64,000 nt of DNA from Galaxea fascicularis (lineage: Eukaryota; Cnidaria; Anthozoa; Scleractinia; Euphylliidae): positions 8,870,801 through 8,934,800 of the forward strand of contig OX419346.1 of assembly GCA_948470475.1 (NCBI GenBank), in the 5' to 3' direction. Below, in pieces: positions 36,048 through 48,501 of this stretch (the stretch's first letter is position 1; each line of letters starts with the position of its first letter). The translations under genes were made by a program, and so were the position numbers. The notes below the pieces were generated by a model. That model saw nothing but the letters and a program-made list of their open reading frames with translations, was not told the origin of the DNA and made no database searches.

Positions 36048-36966
36048 TGTCAAATAACTGCAGATTTCAAAAAAGTATAAAGAAACTGTTGAGTATGGGA
36101 ATAGACATAAATTAATTTGTTCTTCTTGAACTCCTTGTGAAATGAAGCACTCTCACCAGATGCTGCAGTCGAGACTTTTATCTGTCGTTACAGTAAACTT
36201 AAAATGTGACATGGTAAGCTTAGTGACCAAATTTTAGACTTTTTTTAGAAGAGAAGAAACTGTTTTCAACGACAACAAATTAACGAAGATGACTCGATAG
36301 AAACGCACCGAACCGGAAAACTGCTGTATCTGAAAACTGCAGTGTTATGAAAGCTCTGAAACGTGTCCTTCTCAATGATTGGTTCATACATAAGGTGAGA
36401 CATTTCTTGTAAAATTGAAAAGACAACCACAAGCACTGAATATTAGTTGCCGTCATTGTTGCAAACATTTCAATGAGAAATACACATTACTATCCAAAAC
36501 TTGATTCTTCGTCGTTTTCACATCGCCCATCACCAGAATCAGGCGTTGATGCCAAAACTTTCTAACCAAACACTGCGGAATGAGTAATCGATTTACGATT
36601 GTCACGCTTAAACGTTACCCCCCTCTTGGGAGCTATTAATGTTACCGAGAGCAACACTGCTCATTGGATTACATGCGCGGCAACGCGTCTTATTATTTAT
36701 CATATGGATTTAATTTTTTGACAATAGGAAGAACTATTCTCTTTCCAAGATTTCGTTCGATCGTTCATTTGTAGCTTCAAAACTTCTTGCAAAATCAAGT
36801 ACGAATTTTATTTTGCAGTGAATGGCTAAAATGTTGCAATAACACCGCCCTTTTGTCATTACAAATTTATTTTCTTGACTTCATCACACGATGATTGACT
36901 CATTTTGACGTTTTCGTCGTATCATATTCGCATCCCTTCCGTTTCACCACGCCAGTCGCTTCGAAC
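36048..36966. other. no gene seen; upstream region of copy B
   Basis: AT-rich sequence without supported frames. It should contain the copy B promoter, but I cannot identify its elements. Confidence 0.5.
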
Positions 36967-39900
36967 ATGTCAGCCATGGAGTTGCAGCAAACAGATGAAA
37001 GTAATGTTCATCATACTAAGTGTGTCTTCAAGAGGACTTTTATTTATTTAGAGCGACCTTTAACCAAAGCACCCTCTGGGAAAAAAATGGAATCACTGAA
37101 GGCTAGTGAAAGGTGCGTGGATATCTCATTCACGCGAAACCATTCAGATGCGGCCATGGGGAGGTTGCTGCTTGCTAGCTTCCCTTCTTTGTTAGGCATC
37201 AGTCTCAAAAGGTGAGCCTCAAAATAGGTTTTACTTTAAGCCCAGGCTAAACGATCAAACATTTTAGTCCAGCATCATGTTTGCTAAACGCAATGTTGAT
37301 TTGCAAAAAGGGAAAACATTGTTTCACCAAACACTAGGTAAAGTGAGTCTGGACATGGTTCATTCGGTTGATTTTTACCGGCTGTTAGCGCTTTGTTGGT
37401 TTGGGTGGCCAAATGTTGGATCCAGACGTTCTTGCAATGCGATGTCAGATGAAAATGTTTGATCGTTCAACCTGGGCTTCACTTTCAAAATCGCTTGGCT
37501 TGTCAAGGTACTTTTCAAATGAAATCCAACGATTAATCTCTTCAAGTTCAGCCGACTGATCACGAGCAAGCACATATTCATTACAGTGGTCAATTATAAA
37601 TTATTTTCCATTGGGCGTAATTATTTTCTTACCAGAACACTTGCGCGCGGTCTGAGAAGAGTGCGGGAAAAGTCACGTGATAACAGGAAACGACCTTACT
37701 TAAGTTATAAATAAGCGAGACCTGGGGAGAAGTCGGCGAATCTGGGAAGCATAAACCTGCAATCCTGCAAACATGTCTAAATAAATGTTGGGGATTCTTT
37801 TGAAATTTGGTTGAATTTGATCGGTGGTACCACTGATGACAGGCTGGAAAACTATCAATTTTTATTTGTCTTTCTAACCAAGTGTGATAACGTGAAGAAC
37901 ATTAGTTATAGGTTGAAAATTATGCAGGGCTATTAGTTCACATCCATGCTCTCTTCTGATAGGAACAATCATTTTATTGATTCTTCAGCAATGCCCAGGA
38001 AAAATACCCATGCATATGTTGTGGTTCAATTTTTATTTTCCTTTGTTTTGTAATCGCCACCATACTTAACCATACACAAGAAAAAAAGGAAACAAATTGA
38101 ACACCAACAATATACAATGATAAACAATCAAAATTGAACTGCAACACATGTGTATAAGAGAGGACATGATCCCTGTTCTTTTAATTTTTCATAGTTTTAA
38201 GTTCTAATAACATACAACAACATAAGGATTGAATTAATAAATCCTTTTTTTTTCCTTTTTCAGCTTGACTTTCATCAAGTCTTACGGCAGAGGCCACAGT
38301 ATGGCCACTGTTAAGAAAGGATTGATGAGTGGTGAGGAGATTGTGACATATTATTCTTCAGCCAACAAAAAAAAAAAGATTTATTTCCATTCACAGCAAC
38401 AAGGAGGTATGGAAACCTTGTTTTGTCGTGGTTTGCACTAAAGTATCCATGTGTAAGTACAAGAGTGATCCCCAGTAGTTTCATTAAGGTTTTGAGCAGC
38501 AACACAATTACGTTTCACAGGTGGGCAAATAAAAACATATGTTTGTATTAATTTTGAAGTATTCACATCACAAAAACAAAAATGATAATAATGCTGATGT
38601 GTTCAGCCAACTTGCCCAGTGCCGCCCTTAATGAAACCCCTGGGTCCTTTTGTTGTGTTTCATTGTCTCCATAGCAAGAAAGAGCAATAATTGTTATCTA
38701 TAATCAGTTGTGGGTGATACATGGCCTTAATTTCCCCTTGAATTGTTTATAATTTATATGAACTTCACTATCGTACATTACCATACGCCAATTTAACAAA
38801 GGCAAAATTTAATTTGATCAATTGCCACTTCCCTCAAATTAATGTTAAAGGTAATGACACTTCCTTGTGGGTAAGTTTGAGGCATTTCAGGTATCAACCA
38901 CTTCATAAAAACCTTTTTTCCCCTTACATCAGCTACCTCAACATCCACCCAAGCCACTGCAATGGTGGATTTAACTCATGACAAAACTCCACCTCAAAAT
39001 GGAGGTAAGCCATTTCAAAATAATACTGAATTTATGTATCACTGGGCTGTAACCAGACAGAAATTGTTACCAAAGCCATGCTGATAAAAAGAAAAGCAAA
39101 AAAACACCACTTTAATTTTCATTTATTAATTTTCAATAGCCTCTTACAGAACCTCCAAAAACTGCATATTTTTTTGCAAGACATACACAGGAAAAAAAAT
39201 ACCGTATTTCGAGTCAACCTTGTTACTGAGGCAAGTGCCTCAGATTGCCTCATACTAGCTATGACCCAGCATCAAAATGTGCAAGAGAAGGGGCAGAGAA
39301 GATAAGTCCAGATAAGTCCATTAGTGTCACAGATTGTCTTGATTCTTTGACCTGAGTCAGGGATTATGTTGTAGTTCAAAATTAAGACCTGGTAAAATCA
39401 TAATAAGGGTTAGGAAACAAAACAAAAGAAATTGAAAATTAAACCACCAGGTAGGTTGAAACCACTTTAACCAGAATTTAATTTTAACTAAAACACTGCA
39501 TTTGACACTAGAGACCAGAAATATTCCATGCCTTTATTTGGTTTTAACCAAAATATTGTTTGTTGTAGCTGCAACACGCCGGCTGTTGACAGCCATAACA
39601 CAGAGGGCAGGTGTGAGCCATGAAGATCATGGTAATATTTTACTTACTACTTCATCACTTTTATTAGTTTGCTGACAATCTGCCCTGTTCCAGGTTCAAT
39701 CGGAGATTAGATTTTTTTGCTTTTTTTTACTTCATAGACTACTCCTTGATATCTTATATATATCCTATATATCTTTTAAATCACTGTAAACAGTCAATCT
39801 GGTTCTGAAGACTTTGATTTTATTGTAAAGACAAATTCCATATTTCAAATGTTTTGTTTTTTCAGATATCGATTTGAATGCACCTAATAGTCCTAACGAG

Positions 39901-42900
39901 GAACCAACCTCTGATGTTGGTAGGTCATAATTTATACCTGTCCATTACTGTATTCAATATATAAACGTAAAATTTTTTTATTTTGGGTATATCCAGCATG
40001 GAGTACTCTGATATTGATTTTGTCAATGACATCATTACACTATAGAATTGGACTGTATCATACACAAAGCAACCTCTGTCCCAAGCTCCTCAGCTGGCAA
40101 CAGCCATGCTAAAGGTAATGACATGATGTTATTTAAACCTAGATTTATTTATATGATAAACATTACAACAACCATTTGATGCCCCGTATTCTTTTAATCT
40201 CAGCGAGGTGGGTTTCAACAAAACTCTGTTCCCGGTTTTCTGATCCCTCTCTGACCCCCTCACTGACTTCCTCTTAAATTCACTTGAAAAAGTAAAACAA
40301 AATAAAACATTGCTTGAGGCTGAATCAAGTTCATGGATAAATTCTGGCTTCTCTCAAAATTTCAAAGACTCAAAGTCAATTCAAGTGCCCAGTTCTCTAC
40401 TTTGACTAACACTAATCAGTTTCAGGGATCAGTGTTTTGTCAAAACCCACAGCGACAATCATATGGGAGGATAATGTCAGCGGCTGATGGATTGTTAAGG
40501 AAACTATCCTCCAATATCAAGTTACCAGCGTTACCCAGGAAGGGGTTTCTACCCCCCTTGTTAATTTTTAAATTGCATATACACAGTTGAAAGTTAAAAA
40601 TGTTGAAAAAAGTGATTGCGAATGACGTAAACAACCCCATTGATTGATTGAGTTTATTTTATTTAAACTGTGATTGGATGAAACTTTAGAGAGACTAGCT
40701 TTTTTTTGTCTTTTTTTTGCGACTGAAGAACCAGAGGACAAATATCGATGTGGAAGGGGTATATACCTGTCCTCCGATTTGCAGCACGTGATCTACATTA
40801 ACCAATAAAATCGAGTAAGAATTAATTGTTAGGTAGAACAATCATATAAATGTGTGGACAATCCATGCAGTAGGTTGTTGATTGAAATGACTATTCTTAA
40901 TTCCACATTTAAATAACATTGTGGTGATAGGTCATGTTAAAGTCTTGACAGTGGAGCCAGAAGTGGGTATGTGGTATAAGATTGGCATAAATATATCTTT
41001 TCATCTTTCTCTTATACACATCTATATGTAGCTAACTTTGGGCACTGTTGAGCTATCTATTTAGCTGTAACTATAATTTCACTTAATTAAATCTGTGCAT
41101 CATTCCCATGCTTACATGTAATTTAAATTGCTTGCTATTATCTGACCATCAGGTTTGAAAATGGCCAATATGTTAGCTGTAAATTCAAGGTGGATGTAAT
41201 TCATGCGTATAAATTGTGTCCCCTTTTTTGCAGTTGGTGATGTCACAGAGGACTTGTCCACCTTTGGATTTCCTGAAAGTGGGTATATTGTTAATTTTTT
41301 AATTAGGAAACGGATTACAAGCTAGATTGAACTCATTTAAACCTAAATTTTATGCAAAGTACTTATAACACTGAATCATCACTTCTGAAAATTGTTACTT
41401 TGCAATTTGTTGACTCAAGATGCATAAATTTAGTCTCACATAAATTATGGCCTAATTAATATAAAATGAAATATTTGCCACCATTTCAGTGAATGTTGTT
41501 CAGTGCTCCCTAAATTGTCTCGGGTATTATTCAAGAATACTCTCTTTTCATTTGGTTATTTATTATTATTATTACATTAAATAATTAGTATAGATCTTAA
41601 AGAATTTAGTTTTGACATAGAATGTACTTCTACTTTTTATTTTTTCCTTAGAAGAAAGAAATAAGGAAGGATGGGGCCGCACAGAAGAGATGGCCCTTAA
41701 AAAGCTGACACGTGTCACCAAAGGAAATATGCTACCATTTATGACTCATACTCTGAATGAGGTACAGGGGAGCTCTTATTTTTCTTTTAATAGCATAACC
41801 ATCTTTTCATAGAGTAATATGTAGCCTGGAATAAAATTGTCACCATTATTATATTTGAACTAGTTAATCATTATAACGATGCTTTATAATACAATAATAC
41901 ACTTTCTTAAACAGATATTATGGCAAGCAAGACAGGATGCAGCAGCGTGCCTGCTGCTTTTGTTCAGTGAAAATAATTCAGACAATTTCACTGATGTCCT
42001 TCTAAAGTAAGTATACAGGTACAGTATGTAGGGATATTTTGAAATTACAGTACAAGTTTGGTCAAAAATATCAGGAAACAAAAAGTACTCAAGAATGTGC
42101 ATATTTTCCTTTTGAATAAATTACTTTTAACTATGAACCATGCATAAAAGTGCAAGTAATGCTAATTCAGAAGCTGTGCCACTCACTCTCAGAATTAATG
42201 AATAATGCCAATACACTGTTTTCAGATACAATCCCAAACCAGTCCTTTTTAGTATTGACTATAATTGAATGTTTGATATTTTTTCAGAGTTTTAAATAAT
42301 CAACTGAAGGGACTGACACAGAAAGTTCTGATTTGGGTGGCTGATAGCCAGTCCAATGAAGGGTCTAAAGGTGAGTTAACCCAACAGTAATTGATAGTTA
42401 AAGTTACCGTTTTCTATGCCTGCAATTTCAAAAGTCTGACATACATTTCATCTGACACTAGTTGATTCACAATGGATATGTGAGCCCATCACCTGGTTGG
42501 TTCAGAGGTAGAGCACTAGACTGCTTAGCAAGAGGTCATGGATTCAACTCCTACACCAGACAAACAACCAGGGTCTTAAAATAATTGTTGGTAACATCAA
42601 GCCATTGGCCTTACAATAATTATTGTCTCCTTCACCTCCACACAAAAAAGATGGAAGGGGACATAAAAGAAGCCACACACTGATCAAAAAGAATAGGGAA
42701 GCAAGTGCAATCGGCCCTTACACAGACCAGGGTTGGGTGGAGGTTGGGCAATGCATTGACCCTCTTTCTCCCAGAGCTTCAGTTGCTCACAGAAACCTAC
42801 ACGGCCTTATTTTATATGCCTACTGGATAGATGAGGATAGATGAATGGGTGCGTACTGTGATCAATAAATGGTTTACATATTTCCTATTATCTTGTTGTC

Positions 42901-45900
42901 TCACAGTTCAAGCCAAATATGGAGTGAGTGACCAAACCACACTGCTGGTTGTGGTGGCATCACAAATTCCACAGTGCGTGAATATTTTTAATGGTAAGAA
43001 AAAGTTAAACCTATGGCTTTGTGGTGAACATTATCAGTAGGTACACACAGTTGAAATGTTTTGATATGTATGATTTTGTGATAGCTATCATCATTACATT
43101 CTTTTACCTTAACGTAATGATTGCATACGTTTTATGCAGAGTATGATAAATTGGTGTTTAGGCATAATAAAAATGAAATGTGTTTCTTTCTTCACAGAAA
43201 CTAATATTGATGAGACAGAACTGAAAGATGCACTGGCAAGTGCACAGCAGATGGTTTTAAATCTTGAAAGTAAAAGGTAACATTGCAATGGTGGAATGAA
43301 CTAATCATGCCGTCCATGTCCATCCCAAGGGGGACCTAGGATTCAAATCAAACACCGCTTTCTGTGTATAATTAGTGCAATATAGTGATTACAAGAAGCT
43401 GATCAGTAGCATGCGACCAATCTAGTAGTCAGTATGTCACCTTTCTGGAAATCTACTTCTGGCAAGATGAATCGCATATTGGTGTACAATTTTTGTATTA
43501 TTTTTAATCTTCTTCAAATATGTTTTTCCTTAGAATGAAATTGCCAAGAGCCAAACTGGGTGAAGAAAAGGTATTGATAACAAAGAATTGAAAAAACATT
43601 GAGTTTCTGGCAATCCTTTAATGTACAAACAGAGGCTGGACTTCAAGGGAGTTGTGTGAATTACCGAAATAGAGCCAGTATACCTGTTGTTCCGTGAATT
43701 TTGACACACAGAAAAGCAAAGCACTATATATACTAATATACTTAAGAATAATTATAGCTGGATATGTTGAATGTGTAAACTTTTTATATTATTTGCCAGA
43801 ACAAATTTTATTGACATAAAACATTTGATACATTGTTGTGTTGGTCTGCAGTCAAACCAAGGGCCTCAAGGCAGAGTCTCTGCCAAGACCACTGAGACTG
43901 AAGGTGACCTTAACATATCTTAATGGTTGGGTTTGATTAAAAATGACCAAACATGACCAATAAAAGTTGCCAATAGTGGTTGCTTTTTTGAGGAGAACTG
44001 TTTGTTATGTGAAATTTTATGCTTGTAAGTACAAAAGAGTAAACATTAATTTTTATTAGTTCCAACTAATTGATCAATCCACTGACACACATTAATTTAA
44101 AATTTTAATAGTTAGATTTATCATGCCTTTGGACAAAAACTTTTTAGTATTGTGTTTAATTTTCATGAGTATAAAATTATACTCGGAGATATTGAATGTG
44201 TAAACCTTTTCATATATTATTTGTCAGGCTATAATGTGTTATTGACACAAAACATTTTGTATGTTGTTATCTTGCTCTGCAGTCCCACCAAGGTAGTGGT
44301 TGCTATCTAGAGGAAACCACTGTTTGTTTAGTAGACTGGAATGTTAACAATTCAAAAGATAAAACATGCACCAGGATGGCTTGGAAATGTACATGAGAAT
44401 ATACTATATAGTGCCATGTTGAGAATAATAATAGTTGGATATGTTGAACATCTAAACTTTTTACATTAATTGCAAGACTAGAACATATAATTGACACAAA
44501 ACGTTTGCTATGTTGTTGTCTTGCTCTGCAGTTCAACCAAGAGCCCCAAGGCAGTGTGTCTGCGGAGACTGCGGGGAGAAGTGATGTCAAGGTATACTCC
44601 CTGGTTTAAATGATAATTTTCAGAAAATAGAATAAAATACTTTTACAGTACTTAAGTTACTTTTGTTTCAGATATGCCAAAAGATTTTCTGTACAGGCCA
44701 CAGGTGGCGCATACTGGTTTGATTATTAACAGCATCAAAATCAAGAACTTGCGGTTTTTCTCCTATAATTAATAAAAATAAGGCAAAAACTGCATTAAAT
44801 CTGTTTTAGCATCACATTTTAGAACAACGTCTTTTTAATACATTATTGAATTGAAATATATCAAGTGAAATTAACTATTAATCAATTTCCAACAGAACAC
44901 TCACTTTCAACTAAAGTTCACTCTGATATTAGGGAGCTTAAGCACGCACGTTTTGGAGACACGAATGGCAACTGGAAGTGAGATGTTTTCCCTTTTAACT
45001 TGTCTTCACACAACTATATTTATATCGCTAAGTATCTTTTCACTATTAGAGACCCTAAGTTTAAAAGTCTGGTTGAGACTGCTATCCTGTGGTGCGAAAT
45101 ATTCACTTCCGGTTGCTGTCCGCGTCTCAAAAACGCATGTGCTTAAGCTCCGTATTAAAAATTCGTTTGTTTGTCTGTATGTACTCTTTCGTCCAGCCAA
45201 GTTTTGAAGCATAATGTGAAACATTTCCCGAGATTTTCCATTTTCTCTACTGCTTCTACCTGCCATTACGTAAAAACACGAAAATCCGTGGGTAAAATGG
45301 GCTGAAAACACCACGATTTGTTCACTCGGCCTCCGTTTTTTTATTTCCACTGTTCTCGGTCGGCGGGTCAAACTTCTGGTAACAACACAAACCTTCGAGA
45401 AAGTGTAGCATTTTCAACTTGCCTTATTTTGAGATAAAACGGCAGTTTTTGAATGGTAGGTGGTTCAAGCTACAAACAGGCTTAAAATGACGTGATTATG
45501 AGACAAAAAACAACCAATGTTATGGAGATGAACACAGCTTTTACATGTAACTTACAAAAGAGTAAACCAGGAATTGGTTTGGTTATATACATGTACATGT
45601 CTGTTCCATGTTGAGAATGATTACACTTGGGAGACGTTAAATGTGGATATTTTTTATATCACTTGCATTTAACTTGATTATAGGAGGAAGATACAACTAG
45701 TAGAAACAACCATGATAACAGTGATGGTGACGAAAAAGAAACAGAGGTATGCATAGCAAATATCCATACCTAAAAGGATTGCTCTGTCTAGACTGCCCAA
45801 AGCACCAACACTGCAAAGTGCTGAAAATTTCAGCCAGTGTCACAAATGCAAAAACATGTGCTAGCTTAAGACAAGAAGGGATCGAAAACCGCATTTCACA

Positions 45901-47198
45901 GTTGGTAACCTAGATATTCAACAAAAATCCAGTATTTTCGATCCGCCCAGTGGGTATTACAACACAGGCAAACTGCTGGACTGGGTTGGACTGGTTGGAC
46001 TGGATTGATCTGGACTGGCTGGGCTGGGTTGGTTTTGACTGGCTGGACTGGATTGGCCTGGACTGCTGGACTGGGTTGGTCTGGACTGGTTGACTGGGTT
46101 GGCCTGGATTGGTTGGACTGGGTTGGTCTGGACTGGTTGGACTTGATTAGTCTGGACTGGTTGGACTGGATTGATCTGGACTAGCTGGACTGGATTAACC
46201 TAGACTGCTGTACTGGATTGGTCTGGACTGGGTTAGTCTTGACTGGCTGGACTGGATTGGCCCGGATTGGCTAGACTGGATTAGTCTGGATTGGCTGGAC
46301 TAGCTTAGTCTGGACTGGTTGGACTGGGTTGGCCTGGACTGCTGGACTGGGTTGGCCTGGATTGGCTAGACTGGATTAGTCTGGATTGGCTGGACTAGAT
46401 TAGTCTGGACTGGTTAGACTGGATTGGTCTGGACTGGCTAGACTGGATTAGTCTGGATTGGCTGGATTAGATTAGTCTGGGCTGGTTGGACTGGATTGGT
46501 CTGGACTGGCTGGACTGGATTGGCCTGGACTGCTGTACTGGATTGATCTTGGCTGGTTAGTCTGGGTTGACCCACATTAACTGGACTGGATCAGTCTGGA
46601 CTGGGTTGGCCTGGACTAGCTACACTGGATTGGTCTGAACTGAAATTAAAAAAGATATTCCTTGACATAGCAAAGCCAATCAATATTTTGAATTAAAGTT
46701 AATTTGAGGCAATGGCAATAACTCGAGTAAATAAATAATTTTTAAATGACTAAACATATAAAGTCAAGATAACTTGAAACGCAACACATTTTTCTCTTAG
46801 TCTGCTACGCATACAGTGGGAGTATGACAACTAAAAACACTTTGGTGTGTTTTTTGCTGTTGTCATACTTCCACTGTGCTTATCTTTTTTTTTCAGGTGA
46901 CATTTGGGCCTGCAACAACATCCTCAAATGATGATTTGGAAAAAACGGTGGAGGATGAAATAGATGCAGGTAACCGATTCTCCCTCATACTTGCATTGTA
47001 AACTAGAAAATCAGACTTCAAACCAACAGACTCCCCTGGTAGATACTACCTGCTTCTTTTGTGTTGTTTTTCTATAAAATAGGACTTGCAAAGAAAGGTA
47101 AACATAAGAAAAAGAACAAGAAGAACAAAAAGAAGACCAAACCAGAAGACCAAAAAGACGTAGTTGAACAGGCAGAGAAGAAGCCAAGGGTGGAATAA
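36967..47198 (+). CDS. three-copy family, copy B: unrecognised 508-residue protein, 18 exons
   Basis: Exons at 36967-37211, 38264-38406, 38933-39004, 39569-39631, 39866-39919, 40046-40114, 40931-40966, 41235-41279, 41652-41761, 41915-42006, 42288-42370, 42907-42993, 43198-43276, 43534-43570, 44532-44591, 45684-45746, 46897-46969 and 47083-47198 sum to exactly 509 codons with matching phases. N-terminal 130 residues are the family module (FKRTFIYLERPL, VDISFTRNHS, FIKSYGRGHSM). An acidic/Ser-rich linker follows. A compact middle region (WGRTEEMALKKLTR, CLLLLFSENNSDNF, KVLIWVADSQSNEG, YGVSDQTTLLVVV) has beta-alpha alternation reminiscent of a thioredoxin-like/UAS fold, a guess only. A Glu-rich stretch leads to a Lys-rich tail (KKGKHKKKNKKNKKKTK) that looks like a nuclear or nucleic-acid-binding signal. 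No broken frames. An upstream in-frame ATG at 36895 exists; 36967 aligns best with A and C. Confidence 0.7.
37232..37485. mobile_element. ~250-bp MITE in copy B intron 1
   Basis: Ends TAAGCCCAGGCTAAACGATC and, inverted, GAAGCCCAGGTTGAACGATC, both continuing AAACATTTT. ACTTT occurs at both flanks. Related to the element at 54657-54818. Confidence 0.75.
42484..42600 (+). mobile_element. tRNA-derived SINE head
   Basis: A tRNA-like stretch with GGTTCAGAGGTAGAGCACTA (box A region) and GGATTCAACTCC (box B), followed by non-tRNA sequence. It lies in an intron of copy B. The 3' limit is unclear. Confidence 0.55.
43756..45683 (+). repeat. tandem duplication of an intron-exon unit, four diverged copies
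   Basis: Similar sequence recurs before exons at 43852, 44283, 44532 and 45684: TTGGATATGTTGAATGTGTA-like, then TTTTTATATTA, then an ATTGACA(C/T)AAAAC(A/G)TTTG block and a CTCTGCAG acceptor in the first three. Copy 1 (43852-43903) has lost the aligned donor (GGTATAC became CATATCT) and its remaining donor is in the wrong phase. Copy 2 (44283 onward) runs into TAG. Copies 3 and 4 are usable exons in the copy B model. Confidence 0.7.
44932..45152. mobile_element. 221-bp MITE in copy B intron
   Basis: Ends GGGAGCTTAAGCAC and, inverted, CGGAGCTTAAGCAC, with arms extending through GTTTT(G/T)GAGAC and CAAC(T/C)GGAAGTGA. TATTA flanks both sides (44927-44931 and 45153-45157). Confidence 0.8.
45962..46640. 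repeat. minisatellite built on TGGACTGG(A/G)TTGG-like units
   Basis: About 680 bp of imperfect repeats combining the words CTGGACTGG, TTGGTCTGG, ATTAGTCTGG and TTGGCCTGG, in an intron of copy B. The plus strand is strongly G/T-rich with few C. Confidence 0.95.
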
Positions 47199-47211
47199 TT
47201 AACTGTATGAA

Positions 47212-47440
47212 TGCATGGGTACACGAACGAAAGTGTGAATGAAGGAACAAACGAATGAAGAACTAAATAACTATGAATGAATGCATGGATGAATGAACGA
47301 ACGAATGAATGAGTGATTGATTGAGCAAGTGAACAAATGATCGAAAGAACGAATAATCGAATGAAAGAACGAAATGATATTTGAATGAATGAATGATTGA
47401 ACGAACAAACGAATGAAGGATCGAGTGACTGAACATTAAA
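47212..47440. repeat. GAAT/GAAC tetranucleotide microsatellite
   Basis: Irregular GAATGAACGAAC-type repeats just after the copy B stop codon. The long antisense frames here (His/Ser/Phe-rich) are products of the repeat. Confidence 0.9.
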
Positions 47441-47847
47441 AATAAACAAAAACCTTAACAAAAATTTTTAATTGATGCCAAATAATTTTAAATAGACCAC
47501 AGGCAACATGATATTTCAACTATTTTTCTTGCAAAGTTTGGACTTTTTTGAAATTATTATGTTAAATCCGTTTAAGTTACGTATGTTGAAAACTTTGACT
47601 AAGTGGTTCATTTCAAAGCTGTTAGGCTTTGAATAGGGTTTATATTAAGGAAATCGCATTTTTCTACTCGGCTTTTGTTAAGTAGCGTACGAAAAATATA
47701 TATGAGGTGTTGGTGTTTTTAATACCAGGTTTAAAAAGGCCTTCAGTTCACTTGGCTTAGTGCACTGACAATTTGATGTATATTGAAAGTTATAATTTGG
47801 TTAATTTAAATTACGATAAAGGACAACATGTTTTCTCTAAATATTTA
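47441..47847. other. no gene seen between copy B and the retroelement
   Basis: AT-rich sequence, probably the 3' flank of copy B; AATAAA-like signals occur near 47440. No coding frame supported. Confidence 0.5.
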
Positions 47848-48341
47848 TGTTACGAAAAATTATTGCGTGACTCGCGTTACTGTCTGGAAGTGTCAAGAAT
47901 CTTCTGCATATTTAATTAGTGCTGTGTCATCGTGATTCCGTAATGCTATTTTAAGCCGTTTGTGTATGTTGCTGTAAATAGTTTCTTATTGTAATGTTTC
48001 TTTATTTAGCCGAGTCGGAAAGTTCTAGAATCTTTTGTGTAAAGTATATAAGCCGATCGGTGTAGCTTTAGAGTTTTCTTAGAAGAGTGTCTTAGAGTCT
48101 TGGAGAGAAGAGTGAAAGTGACAGAGGTCGTGTATACATTTGGCGGAGGCCGTGAGTATTGAAGTGTGACGGAGGTCGAGTGTAATTTTATAAGCCTAGT
48201 GTGAGCTTATTGTGAAGTCTTGTGCGGAGTTTACTACTTTCGTTTGGAATAAATAACCTTGTTGCTGTTCTGACAACCCTGCGTTCTGTTTAGTCTACAA
48301 ACAACCCACTTCTCACTCATCAACACAACGAACTCGTAACA
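47848..48341 (+). repeat. 5' long terminal repeat
   Basis: Starts TGTTACGAAAAATTATTG and ends CTCGTAACA, giving TG...CA borders. It contains a TATATAAG box near 48046 and an AATAAA near 48247. It is followed directly by TTGGGGGCCTGTCCGGGAG, the likely primer-binding region. I could not assign the tRNA. Confidence 0.85.
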
Positions 48342-48501
48342 TTGGGGGCCTGTCCGGGAGTGAGTGAGTTAAAGAGTGGAATTCAAGGAACTGTTTGTTG
48401 TCTACCGATAACCAGGAAAGGATCACAACTTCGAAGAAAGTAGCTGTGCTGTGAAAGCAAGTGATACGAGTGGAAGAGTATTAGAATTTTAACGCTGTGA
48501 G

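Noticed and set aside
35761..36057. 98-codon plus-strand frame
   Set aside because: It is the antisense of a recognisable, though broken, RING/TRAF exon.
45962..46640. Tandem repeat considered as a CRISPR-like array
   Set aside because: Units are contiguous and degenerate with no spacers, in a eukaryotic intron; it is a minisatellite.
47011..47461. Two long antisense frames rich in His, Ser and Phe
   Set aside because: They are translations of the GAAT/GAAC microsatellite and of the Lys-rich last exon of copy B on the other strand.
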